Part shown: positions 1 through 11,712 of the stretch, piece by piece
Position numbering within the stretch: position 1 is the first letter of the stretch
Layout: each line of letters opens with the position of its first letter
Assembly (NCBI GenBank): GCA_030035585.1
Contig: CM057462.1
Span: 114,261,234-114,325,233, forward strand
Direction: 5' to 3'
DNA length: 64,000 bases
Source of the DNA: Dugong dugon
Taxonomy: Eukaryota; Chordata; Mammalia; Sirenia; Dugongidae
Translations under genes and position numbers: made by a program
Notes under the pieces: generated by a model
The model's input: only the letters and a program-made list of their open reading frames with translations
The model's database searches: none
What the model was told of the DNA's origin: nothing

Positions 1-213
1 CAAACAAACATCAAACTCATTGCCATGAGTCAATTCTGACTCATGAAGATTCCATTGTCACAGAGTAGAACTGTGATCCATAGGGTTTTCTTGGTTGTAT
101 ACTTTATGGAAGCAGATTACCAGGCCTTTCATTAATGGCCCTGCTGAGTGGATTAGAACAGCCAACCTTTTGGTTAGTAGTTGAGTGCAAACTATTTGTA
201 CCACACAGGGACC
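1..213 (-). mobile_element. AfroSINE (tRNA-derived SINE), cut by window start
   Basis: The antisense copy reads from the A-rich 3' tail (1-20) through the 'attctgactcatg' and 'gtagaactg' blocks to the 5' head near 'ccacacagggacc' at about 200-213. Its body resembles the long subfamily seen at 9356-9560. The left TSD is outside the window. Confidence 0.85.
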
Positions 214-524
214 TGTTCATACTTGGCTTTAGACACCTGAAAAATGTTTTGCAAATTTAATGGAATTGAACTCATTTTAATTAAATAATTGTTTCTTTTT
301 ACCATGTAAATACACTGTTTGGGAAATGTTATATTCAAGTAATGGATGCCTAGCAGAGAAGGTCACATGCTCAAAACTTAATGATGTTTGTTGTTTGACA
401 GTTTTAATCATGGATGCTTTGATAGATTCATTACAAAAAGGCCCTGATTGCTCATATCTCCCTATATCCATATGTTCTACAATGTGAATTTGCAGCATCT
501 CCTATCAAGAGATGGAGTCTATTT
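214..524. other. Unassigned AT-rich sequence
   Basis: I recognise no repeat family, splice-bounded exon or RNA structure. A 73-codon minus-strand frame at 277-498 has no recognisable domain and is probably chance. Confidence 0.5.
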
Positions 525-888
525 ATCCAATCTTTGAATCTTGGCTGCCCTTAAGATTTGCTTTGGCCAGTAGAATGTGACAGAAATTATGGTGTGCCAG
601 TTCCAAGCCTAGATCTTCCCTTTGCTCTCTTGATATTCTGTTCAACAGTGTTGTGAACAAGCCTAGACAGCCATTCCAGGTGAGGTCATCCTACAACAAC
701 TGGCTGCCAGCTGACCTGGCAGCTTACAACAGATGCATTGATTGAGCCTAGTCCAGACCAGAAGAACTGCCCAGCTATACCACACCCAAATGGCTGATCT
801 GCAGGATTGTGACCTAAATAAATGATTGCTGTTTTAAGCCATTGTATTTTGGGATGGTTTATTATGCAGCAAAAGTACTAGCTTCTGA
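525..888 (+). mobile_element. Old MaLR LTR, MLT1J/K-like
   Basis: The 5' part contains 'tttgctttggccagtagaatgtg' style LTR sequence and 'gtgtgccagttcc'. The 3' part has an 'aataaatg' polyadenylation-like signal, followed by 'gttttaagccattgtattttgg' style sequence and an end near 'gcagcaaaagtactag'. This is the usual layout of MLT1-type LTRs. The copy is heavily diverged, with no visible TSD. Confidence 0.65.
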
Positions 889-1180
889 TGTGCTACTTTT
901 AATTTACTAAGTTAAAATTAAAAGTACTAAGTTAAAATAACTGGTAGTAGATTGTGCTATGCACAACGGTGGTGCAATCTGGCCCAAGCATTGAGTATTT
1001 ATTGGAAAGGAGAGCCCCAGATGGAATGATGGACAATAGACTTGAGACATTAGATACCTTGAACTGACGGGTCGGAAAGTAACAAAGGAGAACATCTTTT
1101 TTTTTAAATTTAGAAATCTCCTTTATTCCAAAAAAAAAAACACACAAGTTAATCTACAAAGTATGCTTCATTTGTTTGCT
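889..1180. other. Unassigned AT-rich sequence with small inverted repeat
   Basis: A perfect 12-bp inverted repeat ('tacttttaattt' at 894-905, complement at 915-926) overlaps a two-copy direct repeat of 'actaagttaaaat' (906-918, 926-938). The rest is not assignable. Poly-T and poly-A runs lie at about 1097-1140. Confidence 0.5.
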
Positions 1181-1925
1181 TTTTTTAAAAAAATTTTTTT
1201 TGTTGTGCTATAGGTGATAGAACAAATTAATTTCACATTCAATAGTTTGTAAATTGTTCCATGACATTGGTTTAATTCCCCACAATTTCCTTTCATCCAG
1301 ATTTTCTGTCCCTTCCCAACTTCTCATCTCTGCTTTTGAGAAAATGTTGTCCTTTTAATCGCGTATGATTAATTGTTCTAAGGAACACGTTTCTCTCGAG
1401 TGTTCTTGTTTATTTTATGGGCCTATCTATTGTTTGGCTGAAAGGTGGTCTCCAGGAATGGCTTCAGTTCCAGGTCAGAAGGGTATCTTAGGGTCATAGT
1501 CTTGGGTATTTCTGTAGTCTCTGTCAGATCAGTAGTTCTGGTGTTTTTTGTGAATTTGATTTTTTGTTCTACATTTTTCTCCCACTCTGTCCAGGACCTT
1601 CTATTGTGAACCCAATCAGAGTGGTCAGTAGTGGTAGCCAGGCAACATCTAGTTCTTCTGGTCTTGGAGTCATGTAGGCTGTGGTTCATGTGGTCCATTA
1701 GTCCTTTGGACTAATTGCTCCCTTGAGTCTTTGGTTTTCTTCAGTCTCCTTTGCTCTGAATGGGAAGAGACCAATAGCTGTATCTTAGATGGCCACTTGC
1801 AAGCCTTTAAGACCCCAGATGCTACTCACCAAAGTAGGATACAGAACATTGTCTTCGTGAACTATGTTGTGCCAGTTGACATAGATGTCCCCCAAGTCTA
1901 TGGAGAACATCTTCCTTAGAAAATA
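1181..1925 (-). mobile_element. Old L1 3' UTR fragment
   Basis: After a T-rich start (the poly-A tail of a minus-strand element), the sequence follows the same order as the 3' UTRs at 28732-29985 and 62650-63975. It includes 'ggtagccaggcaacatctag' (near 1635), 'cttagatggccacttgcaag' (near 1784) and 'agttgacatagatgtcccc' (near 1876). It is more diverged than those two copies, so it is an older insertion of a related L1 lineage. No ORF2 sequence remains. Confidence 0.75.
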
Positions 1926-1927
1926 AA

Positions 1928-2110
1928 CAATGGTACTTGACTACTAATGTAAAGGTTGGCAATTCGAAACCATCTACGTGCCATGGAAGAAAAGCCTGGC
2001 AATCTTCCTCTATAAAGATTACAGCCAAGAAAACCCTATGGAGCAGTTCTACTCTGTAACACATGAGTCAGAATCAACTTGACAGCAGCAAGTTTGGTTT
2101 TTTGGTTTAA
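1928..2110 (+). mobile_element. AfroSINE
   Basis: The head is slightly truncated ('aatggtacttgactac'), followed by 'ggttggcaattcg', a middle block 'ataaagattacagcc', and the 3' part 'ctatggagcagttctactc' with tail 'ggttttttggttt'. It abuts the old L1 fragment. Confidence 0.85.
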
Positions 2111-2424
2111 CGGATAAGAAGACCCTATGTGGCCTCTTGTGAAGAGTCCAAGCTTTCCCCAAACTAGAGGTGATTTCAGAGAATAGATCAAACATAAAGA
2201 TGCAACGACTTGATATACACAAGGTAAGCAAGGCATGCTATTCTCAATTGTGGGGAGGAGCCTGAATCAGTTAGTGATAATTGCAGTCTGTCAATATTTT
2301 TGAAGCATAAACACCATAAACAAATAATGATATGTCATGAGATGATAATTAGGAGTGATTTCAAAAGAGAACTATGGAGTGATGTCTATGAGGATGAAGA
2401 ATGTAAATAGCCCTTGTGATGCGG
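2111..2424. other. Unassigned unique sequence
   Basis: I see no repeat family or coding evidence. The sequence is AT-rich and low in CpG. Confidence 0.5.
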
Positions 2425-2575
2425 AGTGTGAAGGTCTGAATTTGCATTCTACTACCACCACTTATTGCCTATATGGCTTTAAAAAAGTCACTTATCCTCG
2501 AGTTCCTCAAGTGGAAACTGGGGTTACTATAACTCTATTAACTTTGCAGAGAAAATGTGACCTAAATAAATGAAT
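2425..2575 (+). mobile_element. MIR SINE, diverged
   Basis: The core-like order is visible: 'ctgaatttgcattctactac', 'cacttattgcctatatggc', 'aaaagtcacttatcctcgag' and 'cctcaagtggaaactgggg'. This matches the MIR core (tissue-of-letters 'cacttactagctgtgtgacc ... cctcagtttcc...'). It is an old placental-wide element. Confidence 0.6.
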
Positions 2576-4180
2576 GGGCAGGAAGTTAGTTGATTCTGGA
2601 GAGCTAGCACAATGGCTCTTATTATCTAAGGTTGTATTAGAGACTATAACTAGATAATTTTTGATAATCAACCCACAAACTGTCATAATATAGTAGATTT
2701 TTTTTTTTTTCAATCCATGACTTTCATCATTTAAGTCAGCTTCCCTGCTGTCCTTCCCTTCACCTCTGCCCAGAACAACCTTGCTAATAAGTGCAGACAG
2801 TGCCGAAGCCTTCTTTTTGCTGAGGTTGGAATGTTCACTCACTCACCTTGTGAATCAGAGGGATGATACAGCTTCACCTGCCTGTGAACATTCCTGCTTT
2901 TATATTCCTGTGACATGCTCTAGGCCATTGCATAGCAGAGATGTGTTAGAGAACAGATGGGCCCAATGCTATTTTGTTACCCTGTCTTTTAAAATTAAGA
3001 GAGAAAAAAAATTTTGAGTGACGAATGTATGATAATACTTTGGAACTTTTTCTTCTGTATTTTTAATTTCCAGTAGTTCATTTGGCTGCATAATCCCTGC
3101 CCACTGAGTCATGACATCCATTGCTTCAGGGGGAGGGCAAACCCAGCCAGGAACAAAGGAGACAATGTTCAGCTTTTGAATTCCAAAACATGCTCTTGAA
3201 GCTAATTTCAGAGACAATAGTTGTGAAAAGCCAAGGCATTCACTTGCAATACCTAGGCTTGTTGAAAGAGAAATCGGAAGCTTTCCTTTAAATATTAAAT
3301 ATTCCCTTAAAATATTAAGAGGTTAGAGGACTGAAGCAAGAAAGATTTACTCTAAGCACAAAATAGAAAATATGTGTGGTATGACACAAGGAAAGTTTTC
3401 CAATACACTGGAAAGAAGAAAGCCACTGGGGAGGAGCCTGGAGAGAAAGGGTGAGTGCAAGATTACTGAGCCTTGAATCGGGGCTCGTTTTTGAGCCTGG
3501 GTAGAACAGAGACCCCAGATGATTTTGGAAATTATTGCTCAGAGAGGGTATGGTTCCACATCTTGCCAAGGAGTCTGGATGGAAACGGTTGCCTCAAAAG
3601 CAGTATCCTCATTAGACCAGAAATTGCAGCATTATATGCATAGGATGACATGATCTGAGGTAGTCCATTAACCCCAAATCTGCTGTGGATCCAGAGAGGA
3701 GATACAGGAAAATTCCTATAACCCTTAAACTTGGAGCTTGGATGGCATTTGAAAATTAGAAATCAGTACGTCTGTTAAGCTACAGCTTAAACAGGAAACA
3801 GATTGGACACCCCAAAGCAGGGACCATATATAGGATGTGGCTAAATCCCAAAATGTCCATTGTGCTAGTGAGTTCTAAGATAAAAGCTTGATGATGTAGG
3901 TAAGGATAGAAGGTTGAGCTACCTGAAAGCTACCTCTATATCACCATGCTAAGAGATTGAATCACAGATGTCAGTATCATACACTTTAGTTCAGTGACAG
4001 AGGCTTATTAGTGCTCAGATAACCAAGTTAACAAGCACTGGATGGCTTTTCTCTAACGACAGGACAATTTATAAGCCCCCTAGGAGTAAGGAGAAGGTTG
4101 TTGGGGGAAAACCCTGATTTTGAATATCCAAAAAGAGATGATAAAAAAAAAAAAAAAGGTTGTAAACTACCTTAAAATAG
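2576..4180. other. Unassigned unique sequence
   Basis: This is a 1.6-kb stretch where I recognise no repeat family. Short frames (for example 2507-2842 and 3315-3569, minus) lack domains. Homopolymers occur at about 2699-2711 (T) and 4142-4156 (A). Confidence 0.45.
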
Positions 4181-4338
4181 TAAGATCCTAGTGGCACAGT
4201 GGTTAAGAGCCCAGCTGCTATCCAAAAGGTCAGCAGTTTGAATCTATCAGCTGTTCCTTGGAAATCTTATGGGGCAGTTCTGCTTTGTCCTATAGGGTTG
4301 CTATGAGTTGGAATTGATTCGAAGGAAATGGGTTAGTT
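4181..4338 (+). mobile_element. AfroSINE
   Basis: The head is 'cctagtggcacagtggttaa', then 'ggtcagcagtttgaatc' (B-box-like), and 'ggggcagttctgctttg' with 3' end 'gagttggaattgattcgaag'. This is the short subfamily, without the 'agattacagcc' block. Confidence 0.9.
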
Positions 4339-4469
4339 TCTCTTCTGCCATCGATAGAAATGAGGATTCATGAGTATGATGAGTCTAGATCTTCATCTTA
4401 GTTTTGACGCCACAGTACCACTTCAAAGGTGTGTGTTTGTGGGGGTGTATATACTGATTTGACCTCCTG

Positions 4470-4672
4470 AATTTGGGTTAACCCCTTCTTTGTGCCCCAT
4501 CTAAAATCAGTCTCTGCACTGCATTATGTGTACACATGTCTGTCTCCCCCACTTGATTGTAAACTTGATGGTAGTAAGGACTACATCCCATTCTTCTTTA
4601 TATTGCCAGTTTCTGGCACAGGATCTGGCACAGAGTTTTCTCTTGAGAAATGTCTATTAAATGAATCCATAA
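4470..4672 (+). mobile_element. L2 LINE 3' end, diverged
   Basis: The sequence has the typical L2 3' order: 'gtctgtctcccccacttgat', 'gtaaacttgatggtag', 'ttctggcacaggatctggca' and the terminal 'tattaaatgaatcc'. It is old and noncoding. Confidence 0.6.
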
Positions 4673-4836
4673 TGACAAACAAGTTGGATAAATTGTGAAA
4701 AATTTTATAAAAAATCATGCATAGGATTCTAGAAAATCCATGTGATGTTTCTTGAACTGAGTTAGCAGAATCAACTGATCATTTGTCTGTGCTAAGGAAG
4801 CATATTCCATTTATTAATAATTTAATAAATTATAAT

Positions 4837-5277
4837 TGTCTTAGCTTGTTAGGGCTGCCATAACAAAATAACACCAAGCGGGTGGCTTTAGAGAATAGAA
4901 GTTTATTTCTCAGGGTTTAGGAGACTAGAAGTCCAAATTCAGGGAGTTGGCAGGACCATGCTCTCTCTCTTTGTCTGCTCTGGAGGAAGAGCCTTCCTTG
5001 TCTCTTTCAACTTCTGGTAGCCTCGGGCATTTCTTGACTTTCCTTGGCTTATAGACAGATTCTCACATGGTGTTTTTTCCGTTTGTCTCTCCATATCTGT
5101 TCTCCATTTTTATAAAACACCACTGAGAAGGGATTAGGACAAGGACCCATCCTACTCCACTATGACTTAACTGATAATATCTTCAAAGAAAGACCACTTC
5201 CCCAAACAAGGTCACATTCACAGGTACAGGGATTAAGACTTCAACATCTTTTTGGGTCCACAATTTAATCTATAACA
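4837..5277 (-). mobile_element. MaLR/ERVL-type solo LTR (MLT1-like)
   Basis: It begins TG and ends CA. On the minus strand it ends in the MLT1-like 'gttatggcagccctaacaag'. Flanks 'ataat' (4832-4836) and 'gtaat' (5278-5282) are a 4/5-match 5-bp TSD. It belongs to an older subfamily than the next LTR, which lies in the same orientation 37 bp away. Confidence 0.75.
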
Positions 5278-5314
5278 GTAATTATTAATTAGTTAGTAAT
5301 AATTTATTAATAGT

Positions 5315-5832
5315 TGTCTTAGTTATCTACCGCTGCTATAACAGAAATACCACAAGTGGATGGCTTTAACAAACAGAAATTTATTCTCTCACAGTTTAGG
5401 AAGCTAGAAGTCTGAATTCAGGGCATCAGCTCCTGGGGGCTTTCTCTCTCTGTCACCTCTGGACAAGGTCCTTGTCATCAATCTTTCCCTGGCCTAGGAG
5501 CTTCTCAGTGCAGGGATCCTGGGTCCAAAGGATGCACTCAACTCCTGGTGCTTCTTTCTTGGTGGTATGAGGTCCCTCTCCTCTCTGCTGGCTTCTCTCT
5601 TTTATACTCAGAAGAGATTGATTTAAGACACAACCTAATCTTGTAGATTGAGTCCTTCCTTGTTAACATAACTTCCTCTAATCTTGTCTCATTAACATCA
5701 TAGAGGTTAGGATTTACAACACATAGAATAATCACGTCACATCACAAAATGGTGGACAACCACACAATACTGGGAATCATGCCCTAGCCAAGCTGAAACA
5801 CATTTTTTGGGGACATAATTCAATCCATAACA
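5315..5832 (-). mobile_element. MaLR/ERVL-type solo LTR, long subfamily
   Basis: The 518-bp TG...CA element has flanks 'atagt' (5310-5314) and 'ataat' (5833-5837), a 5-bp TSD with one mismatch. Read on the minus strand it carries TATAAAAG (plus-strand 5599-5606) at the expected promoter position. It also has a 'ctggctaggg...gattcccagtattgtgtg' block (about 5765-5800) shared with the LTR at 11713-12196. No internal retroviral sequence is attached. Confidence 0.8.
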
Positions 5833-5854
5833 ATAATAAAAGCTACGTTATTCT

Positions 5855-6050
5855 AAGCATCTTTCACAAATAATTTATTGTAATTCCCAACAATCCTATG
5901 TTGTTGTTCTCATTGCCCTCACTTTATGGATGAGGAGTTGGAAACATAAAGAGTTTAAGAAACTGACCTCAGATTATATAGTGACTAAGTGGACAAGATT
6001 TGAGTCTGATTCTAGCTTGTGTCTTCAACCAGTATACTATATCTGACTCT
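5855..6050 (-). mobile_element. MIR SINE
   Basis: The antisense MIR order is clear: 'caacaatcctatg', 'tttatggatgaggagttgg', 'aagaaactgacctcag' and 'gatttgagtctgattctag'. Confidence 0.65.
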
Positions 6051-6794
6051 AAATGGGTGTATAAGACTGTCTTGATGTGGAAGTAGTGAGAATATTTGTA
6101 TTAGAAAACAACAACGTACAGTATTCTTGTGTAGAGTGCCTATTACTTCATAAATGTATATACTCAAAGCATTGTTATTAAGAAGACCATAAAGTATTTC
6201 AACAAAAAATAGAATTTCTTATCAAGAATCCTCTCAACAAGGTGGAAGGATCACATGTCTATAACGTTTCTTTGCAACAAAAAGTACTGCCAGGAACTTG
6301 TCAACGTTGGCTTGCTTCTTTTTTAAGGTACAGAAGATACTAGTGATATCAGAGGAGCGAAGCCTCCTCTGCAGTCTCTTCAAGCAGCTGCCCCATGCCA
6401 GCTGCCTGGAGAGTGGCCCTGGGCTCCTAAACTAGCCATGACTGTAGCAAGAGCCCTGCTTTCTGTGTATTAAGTCATGTTTTTTGAGAGGAGAATGAAG
6501 GAGCAAAGAACTCATTAAGATGGAACTGCAGTGCTGGGCTGCCTGTCTCTGTCCCAGTTACTTTCAGGTATGCAAGCATCAGTGGAGTAGACACCCAGAG
6601 GTGTGAGTACTTCAACCAAGTGAGTTGTTTGCTCTTTAACGAAGTGCAGAGTGGAGTGATTATCTCTCTAGGGATTAATTGTGAGCCAGGGTGTCATTTT
6701 AAGTGCCACTCTTGCACTGTATATGTTGAGTTTGACTGGGAAAGCTAATGGTGGCCAGAGTCTCAGGATTCCCTGTAATACAAAACTATAGCTA
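6051..6794. other. Unassigned unique sequence
   Basis: No repeat family or gene is recognised. A short CT/AG-rich region around 6340-6440 is somewhat more GC-rich than its flanks but has no exon-like frame. Confidence 0.45.
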
Positions 6795-7421
6795 TGTCTT
6801 AGTTATCTAGCACTGCTGTAAAAGAAATACCACAAGTGGGTGGTTTTAACGAACAGAAATTTATTATCTCACAGTTTAGGAGCCTAGAAGTCTGAATTAA
6901 GGGTGCCAGCTCCAAGGGAAGACTTTGGCTCTGGGGAAGGTCCCTGTCTCTTTTTAACTGTTTCTTGGTTCCTCGATGATCTTCACGTGGTATGGCATCT
7001 ATCTTCCCCCATCTTTGCCTGCTTGCTTGCCTAATCTGCTCTTTTATATCTCAGAAGAGATTGATTTAAGACACACCCTACACTAATACTGCCACATGAA
7101 CGTAAGAAAGAAAACCCTATTCCCAAATGGGATTATAACCACAGGTATTAAAAAGAAGAAAAAACCCATTGCCTTTGAGTTGATTCTGACTCATAATGAC
7201 CCTATGGGACAAAGTAGAACTGCCCCTTAGGGTTTCCAAGACTGTAATCTTTATGGAAGCAGACTGCCACATGTTTATCTTGAGGAACAGCTGGTGGGTT
7301 CAAATAGCCAACATTTTGGTTAGCAGCTGAGTGCTTTAACCACTGTACTACCAAGACACCAAGGTATAGCAGTTAGGATTTACAACACATATTTCTGAGG
7401 GACACAATTCAATGTATAACA
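6795..7421 (-). mobile_element. MaLR/ERVL-type solo LTR interrupted by AfroSINE
   Basis: The TG...CA element contains 'accacaagtgggtggtttta', TATAAAAG on the minus strand (plus 7041-7048) and 'cccaaatgggattataacc'. An antisense AfroSINE is inserted at 7149-7361, so the LTR itself is about 410 bp. It belongs to the short subfamily, like 10609-11035 and 39979-40402. The flanks match only 3/5. Confidence 0.75.
7149..7361 (-). mobile_element. AfroSINE inside an LTR
   Basis: This antisense copy runs from A-rich tail to head 'ccaagacacc', with a direct repeat 'aggtat' on each side (7143-7148 and 7362-7367) as likely TSD. It is the long subfamily with 'ctttatggaagcagactgcc'. The insertion post-dates the host LTR. 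Confidence 0.85.
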
Positions 7422-9155
7422 AGAAAGTACTATAGCAATTACAGGAATCCTGGGAAAATTTTATGAAAAGATTCTGGGAATAGAAAATAGCTTTTAGGAC
7501 TTATTCCAATACAAAGTAGAAAAATGATCTCTAATATTTTCCAATAAGACACCAGTATAAATGTAGTTGATTTTTATGGATTTTATCTATTTTGATTGGT
7601 CTGTGCCTATGCCACGTTGGCTATTTAATATTACAAATGTCATCCCTGGCTTTAGGAGAAGAAAGGATGTTGCCAAAACAGAACTAGTATATGAGAATGC
7701 ATTGAAAAACAGCCTTTGTTTTACTTCTTTTTTTTTTTCATAATTTTTCTAGGATCAGTGTAATAAAGTAATAAACATGAAAGCTGGTATAGTAAATGAT
7801 CCTTTTCCATAGATATGACCAGATAAGCCTCCTTTCATTGGACACTTGGGGAAAGTATATTCTTAGGAGGAGAGAGAACATTAAACCTTGTGTCAGTCAT
7901 TTAACAGGAATGAAAATGTAGGCTTCTCTGGTTGTAATAATTTAGAGATTAAATGTTGGACATGCAGAAAGGCTATGATGTGTTTCCTAAATCATAAAAC
8001 CTTGTTTCCATTTCTCATCCTGTATCCATCTCCTCTGGAAAGCTGTGTAACTAGTATGGCATGCCATTGTATGGAATTGTCTTCAGTAAGTTTGTGGACC
8101 TCCCAATAAATCATGTCAGGTAGAGACTGCCTTCATAAGTCAATCCCCTACCTGGCCAGAATCCCCAGAAAAAAGAATGTGCTTTTTTACGTGTGATTGG
8201 AAGTTTCCAAATTGGTCTTGGCTATTTTCTACTACTTAGGTCCTTCTAACTTTCCCTTAGCTATTGTAGAAAAGTTGCCTTTGCTAGGCTTACCAGTGTC
8301 TAGTGCCCTGAAACTTTATCAGAAGGAATAGTCTCTAATCATTTTCAATTGTTTGAAGGTTTGGGACCTGACTTCTGATCACCCCTAATACTCCGTACCA
8401 TGACTGCCTTTTATTATCCAGCCTACTGGTCACATTCCAGTTGCTGGAACGTAATATTTGTGACTCACAGAATCTCAGACCCAACCAAGTGATGGATGTA
8501 CTGTCCATGATTAATCCACACCTCTATGTAGTTATGAGTCTATTGCTTTTCAGTTGATTTGTACTGAAGGTTAAGCAACTAATTGAATGGCTGCTAAGGG
8601 TTGATTGTTAACTGTAATACTTTTCCTGGTTTTTGGATCTACATTTTCTTAAGCCTGCTGACAGTCAGGTGGGCTATTATTATAGTAAACCAAAACAAAA
8701 CACAGCATAGCAAAAACCTGCATAAACTAAGAATATATAGTCTAGTTAAATAACGTTGACATGACCAGAGAGTGCTGGATCAATATCTCGCTATCTTTTG
8801 GAACTCAGAGTTAATCATACTCCTCACTTCCCAGCAGTCAAATTAGCATTTGTCCAGTGCAAAGACCCTCTATTATTTGTTTATTGAACTTTATTCCTTT
8901 TTATCTCTATCCCATCCATTCCTCTCAGGACAGAAGCAGCCAGAATGGAAGGAGCTCCCCAAGCCTTAGTTTCAGGAACGTTACACATTTCCGGACCCTA
9001 GAAAATTGGGTTGTCTGCACAAGGCCCTCTGACTGGGGCTCAGCAAATTCTTGAGCCATTCAGATATTTTATTTAAAGGTATTATTAATTCTATTACCAT
9101 AGGCAACTCTTTAAATGTGCATCTTTTTGGTTTATATTGTATTTTATTGTTTACA
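7422..9155. other. Unassigned unique sequence
   Basis: This 1.7-kb stretch has no recognised repeat or gene. Two short plus-strand frames (7888-8109 and 8857-9054) have no domain and no splice context. Confidence 0.45.
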
Positions 9156-9159
9156 TACA

Positions 9160-9318
9160 CCCGTTACCTGTTGCCATCTCGTGGATTCCAACTCATAGTG
9201 ATCCTATAGGATAGAGCAGAACTGCCCCATATGGTTTCCAAGGAGCGACTGGTGGATTCAAACTGCCAATCTTTTAGTCAGCAGCTGAGCTCTTAACCAC
9301 TATGCCACCAGGGCTCCT
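9160..9318 (-). mobile_element. AfroSINE, short subfamily
   Basis: It runs from 'cgttacctgttgccatc' through 'agaactgccccatatgg' to 'ccaccagggctcc'. The tail lacks a clear poly-A, and no sure TSD is visible. Confidence 0.85.
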
Positions 9319-9355
9319 GTTCATGTATATTTATTTTTAATTTATGTAAATTGTA

Positions 9356-9560
9356 TTGTTGTTGTTGATCACCGTTGTCAATTCTGACTCATGGCGACCC
9401 TATGTGTGTAGAGTAGAACCGTGTCCATAGGGTTTTCAAAGCTGTGACCTTCGGACGCCAATCCTCAAGCTGCCTTCTGAACCACCTCTGGGTGGGTTTG
9501 AACTGCCAACCTTTTGGCTAGTAGTCGAACGCTTAACTGTTTGTGCCACCCAGGGACTCA
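9356..9560 (-). mobile_element. AfroSINE, second subfamily with (AAC)n tail
   Basis: The tail is 'ttgttgttgttg' (the (AAC)n type also seen in RTE), followed by 'atggcgaccctatgtgtg', 'acctctgggtgggtttgaac' and head 'gccacccagggactc'. Flanks 'gtaaattgta' (9346-9355) and 'gtaaatgata' (9561-9570) form the likely TSD. The copies at 52358-52583 and 59139-59341 are the same subfamily. Confidence 0.85.
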
Positions 9561-9609
9561 GTAAATGATATGAGGTATCATAATCTTATCAATATCTCAT
9601 TCTGTTCCT

Positions 9610-9811
9610 TATCTTCTTTTTTAGTGTCCATCCATGTTGCCATGGACACATCTCATTTGTTGGTTCTAATTGCCACATGATACTCCATTGTGTGCATCCA
9701 GAACGTTGTGCTAATCCACTGTCCCAGTGATGGACACAGATGGCTTCTCATCTCTCCTCACCTACAGTCACAACTAATGCCACAATGAACTGTCCTAGGT
9801 AAATATCCTTA
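9610..9811 (-). mobile_element. Old L1 3' region fragment
   Basis: It matches the order of the L1 segment at about 29770-29930 on the same strand: 'catccatgttgccatg', 'tgatactccattgtg', 'gatggacacagatggcttc' and 'gccacaatgaac'. It is strongly diverged. Confidence 0.5.
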
Positions 9812-10608
9812 CAATTAACTGATGGTTCTTCTTTAATGTATCTTTATTAGTTTTTAAGGAAAACTGAATTTATGATAAAGTTTAGTTTTTTTTCAGTTCT
9901 TTTCTAACCTTTAAAAAAATCCTTTAAATGTTTCAGATAATGCTCCATAGTATAAACACTGCTTAAAGATTAGTAATGCTCTTTGCTCATAAATGATCTG
10001 TTTTCTCCTGATGTTTAAATTTGCAATTATCATAGTTTTCTTTTGTCCTAGCCAGATGGTCTATATGTTTGAGAGCATAACTCAGTTTGAATTTTTGTCA
10101 TGGTAACAGTACCATCTCTATAACAATACAAAATGTAAATAAAAAAATCTGATACTGCAACAAACAGTGAAAGTTAGTATAAGGTTGTAGTTACCATTTT
10201 AAACAATTCTATGGGCGACAGATATAGAAGTGGCAAAAAGATTTGTTTTTTCACATATTTTTCTTTGTCTTGAAGAACCCATCTGTTAGCTATGCCATGG
10301 GTGGCTAACCCTATCGTTCAATATTATCCTAGTCTCTAGAATGCTAAGCCAACACTAAACTGAAAATAATGGATGTAGTCTATTGATTAAACAAAACAAA
10401 AACCTCACAGTGTTATAAGGCCAGGAACCCATGAAACTTCAAGCTTGTCATGACCAGGCTGTCTTCTGAACTAAGCTGGTAGAGGTGACTGGTTGAGTGC
10501 ATGCTGTCATTTGACCTTCAGCAGCTCAGGCCATGACGATTGTGTTAGAACTATGTCCCTGACCAAGTTAGCCATATATAGGTTGAGCAGTAGCCTGTGA
10601 TAGGGCCC
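9812..10608. other. Unassigned unique sequence
   Basis: AT-rich. Around 10400-10608 it has a more balanced composition. No gene or repeat is recognised. Confidence 0.4.
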
Positions 10609-11035
10609 TGTCTTAGTTACTTAATGCTGTTTATAACAGAAATACCAAAAGTGGGTGGCTTTAACAAATAGAAATTTGTTTTCTCACAGTTTAGGAGGCT
10701 AGAATTCTGAATTCAGGGTGCCGGCTCTACAAGAAGGGTTTCTCCTTCTTGTCAGCTCTGGAGGAAGGTTCTTGTCTCTTTTCAGCTTCTGTTCCTCTGC
10801 ATGTTGGTGACCTTCATGTGGCATGGCATTGAGTTTCCCCTATCTCTGCCTGCTTGCTTGCTTGCTTAATCTGCTCTTTTATATCTTAAAAGATATTGAT
10901 TTAAGACACTCTACACTAATGCTGCCACATGAACATAACAAAGAAAACCCTATTCCCAAATGGGATTATAACCAAAGCTATAGGGGTTAGGATTTACAAC
11001 ACACATTTTTGGGAGACACAATTCAGTCCGTATCA
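10609..11035 (-). mobile_element. MaLR/ERVL-type solo LTR, short subfamily
   Basis: This 427-bp TG...CA element has flanks 'gggccc' (10603-10608) and 'gggtcc' (11036-11041), a target duplication with one mismatch. TATAAAAG is on the minus strand (plus 10876-10883). A TGCT tetranucleotide run at about 10850-10866 is longer than in the LTR at 6795. Confidence 0.8.
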
Positions 11036-11712
11036 GGGTCCATATAAGAACTCAGCCCCAGAGAGGTTCTACAATTGAAAGGTGATTACCTGAACCAATC
11101 AGATCATCTATCTTGTGAAACGTACAGAGAGATACTAAGCAATGGACAAGGAAGGAAAAGCTAATAGTGGTAGTAAGAACCAAGTAGATTCTAATTTTAG
11201 TACCATATTTTTAAGCAAATAATGTGATCCTTCTGTGTTTGTTTGCCAGCTCCATCCTCCCTCTGCCAGGCACCCTCACAAGCCCTGCCATGCTAATCTT
11301 CTTCCACACGCTGTAAAAAAATTAACATAGTGCTTATGAAAATACCTTGTGGGGGAGGGCACAGAAGATGAGCATTATTTACGTAAAAATACAATAATTT
11401 ATACTGTATATATAAGTAAAGAGGTTATTTCACCAATGAAAATATATTGGAGCTCTGAGTGGCTATCAAGGGAACAATATATTTAGCTTTGATTATTGTG
11501 TTCATGTGTTAAATATGGAACAAACATTTCACAACTGATATTTCCAATATAATGGCTATTTAACATTATACTTGGGACATTTGTAATATACTGATGGAAG
11601 GTAAGGACATTCCCCAAGGTAAAAAAGCTCTAAAGGAGTAGAAGTGAGTGTCATAAGCAGTAGTACTCACCAAATATCCGTGCACTCCATGATATTTTAC
11701 AGCTGTCTTTGG
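11036..11712. other. Unassigned unique sequence
   Basis: AT-rich from about 11370. No recognised repeat or gene. Confidence 0.45.

Noticed and set aside
4181-4240. tRNA gene suggested by A- and B-box-like sequences
   Set aside because: These boxes belong to the tRNA-derived head of the AfroSINE. No cloverleaf with a proper acceptor stem is present here or in other copies.
9356-9560. Direct repeats interpreted as a CRISPR-like array because AfroSINE blocks recur across the window
   Set aside because: The repeats are dispersed full SINEs in both orientations with individual TSDs, not a regular repeat-spacer array.
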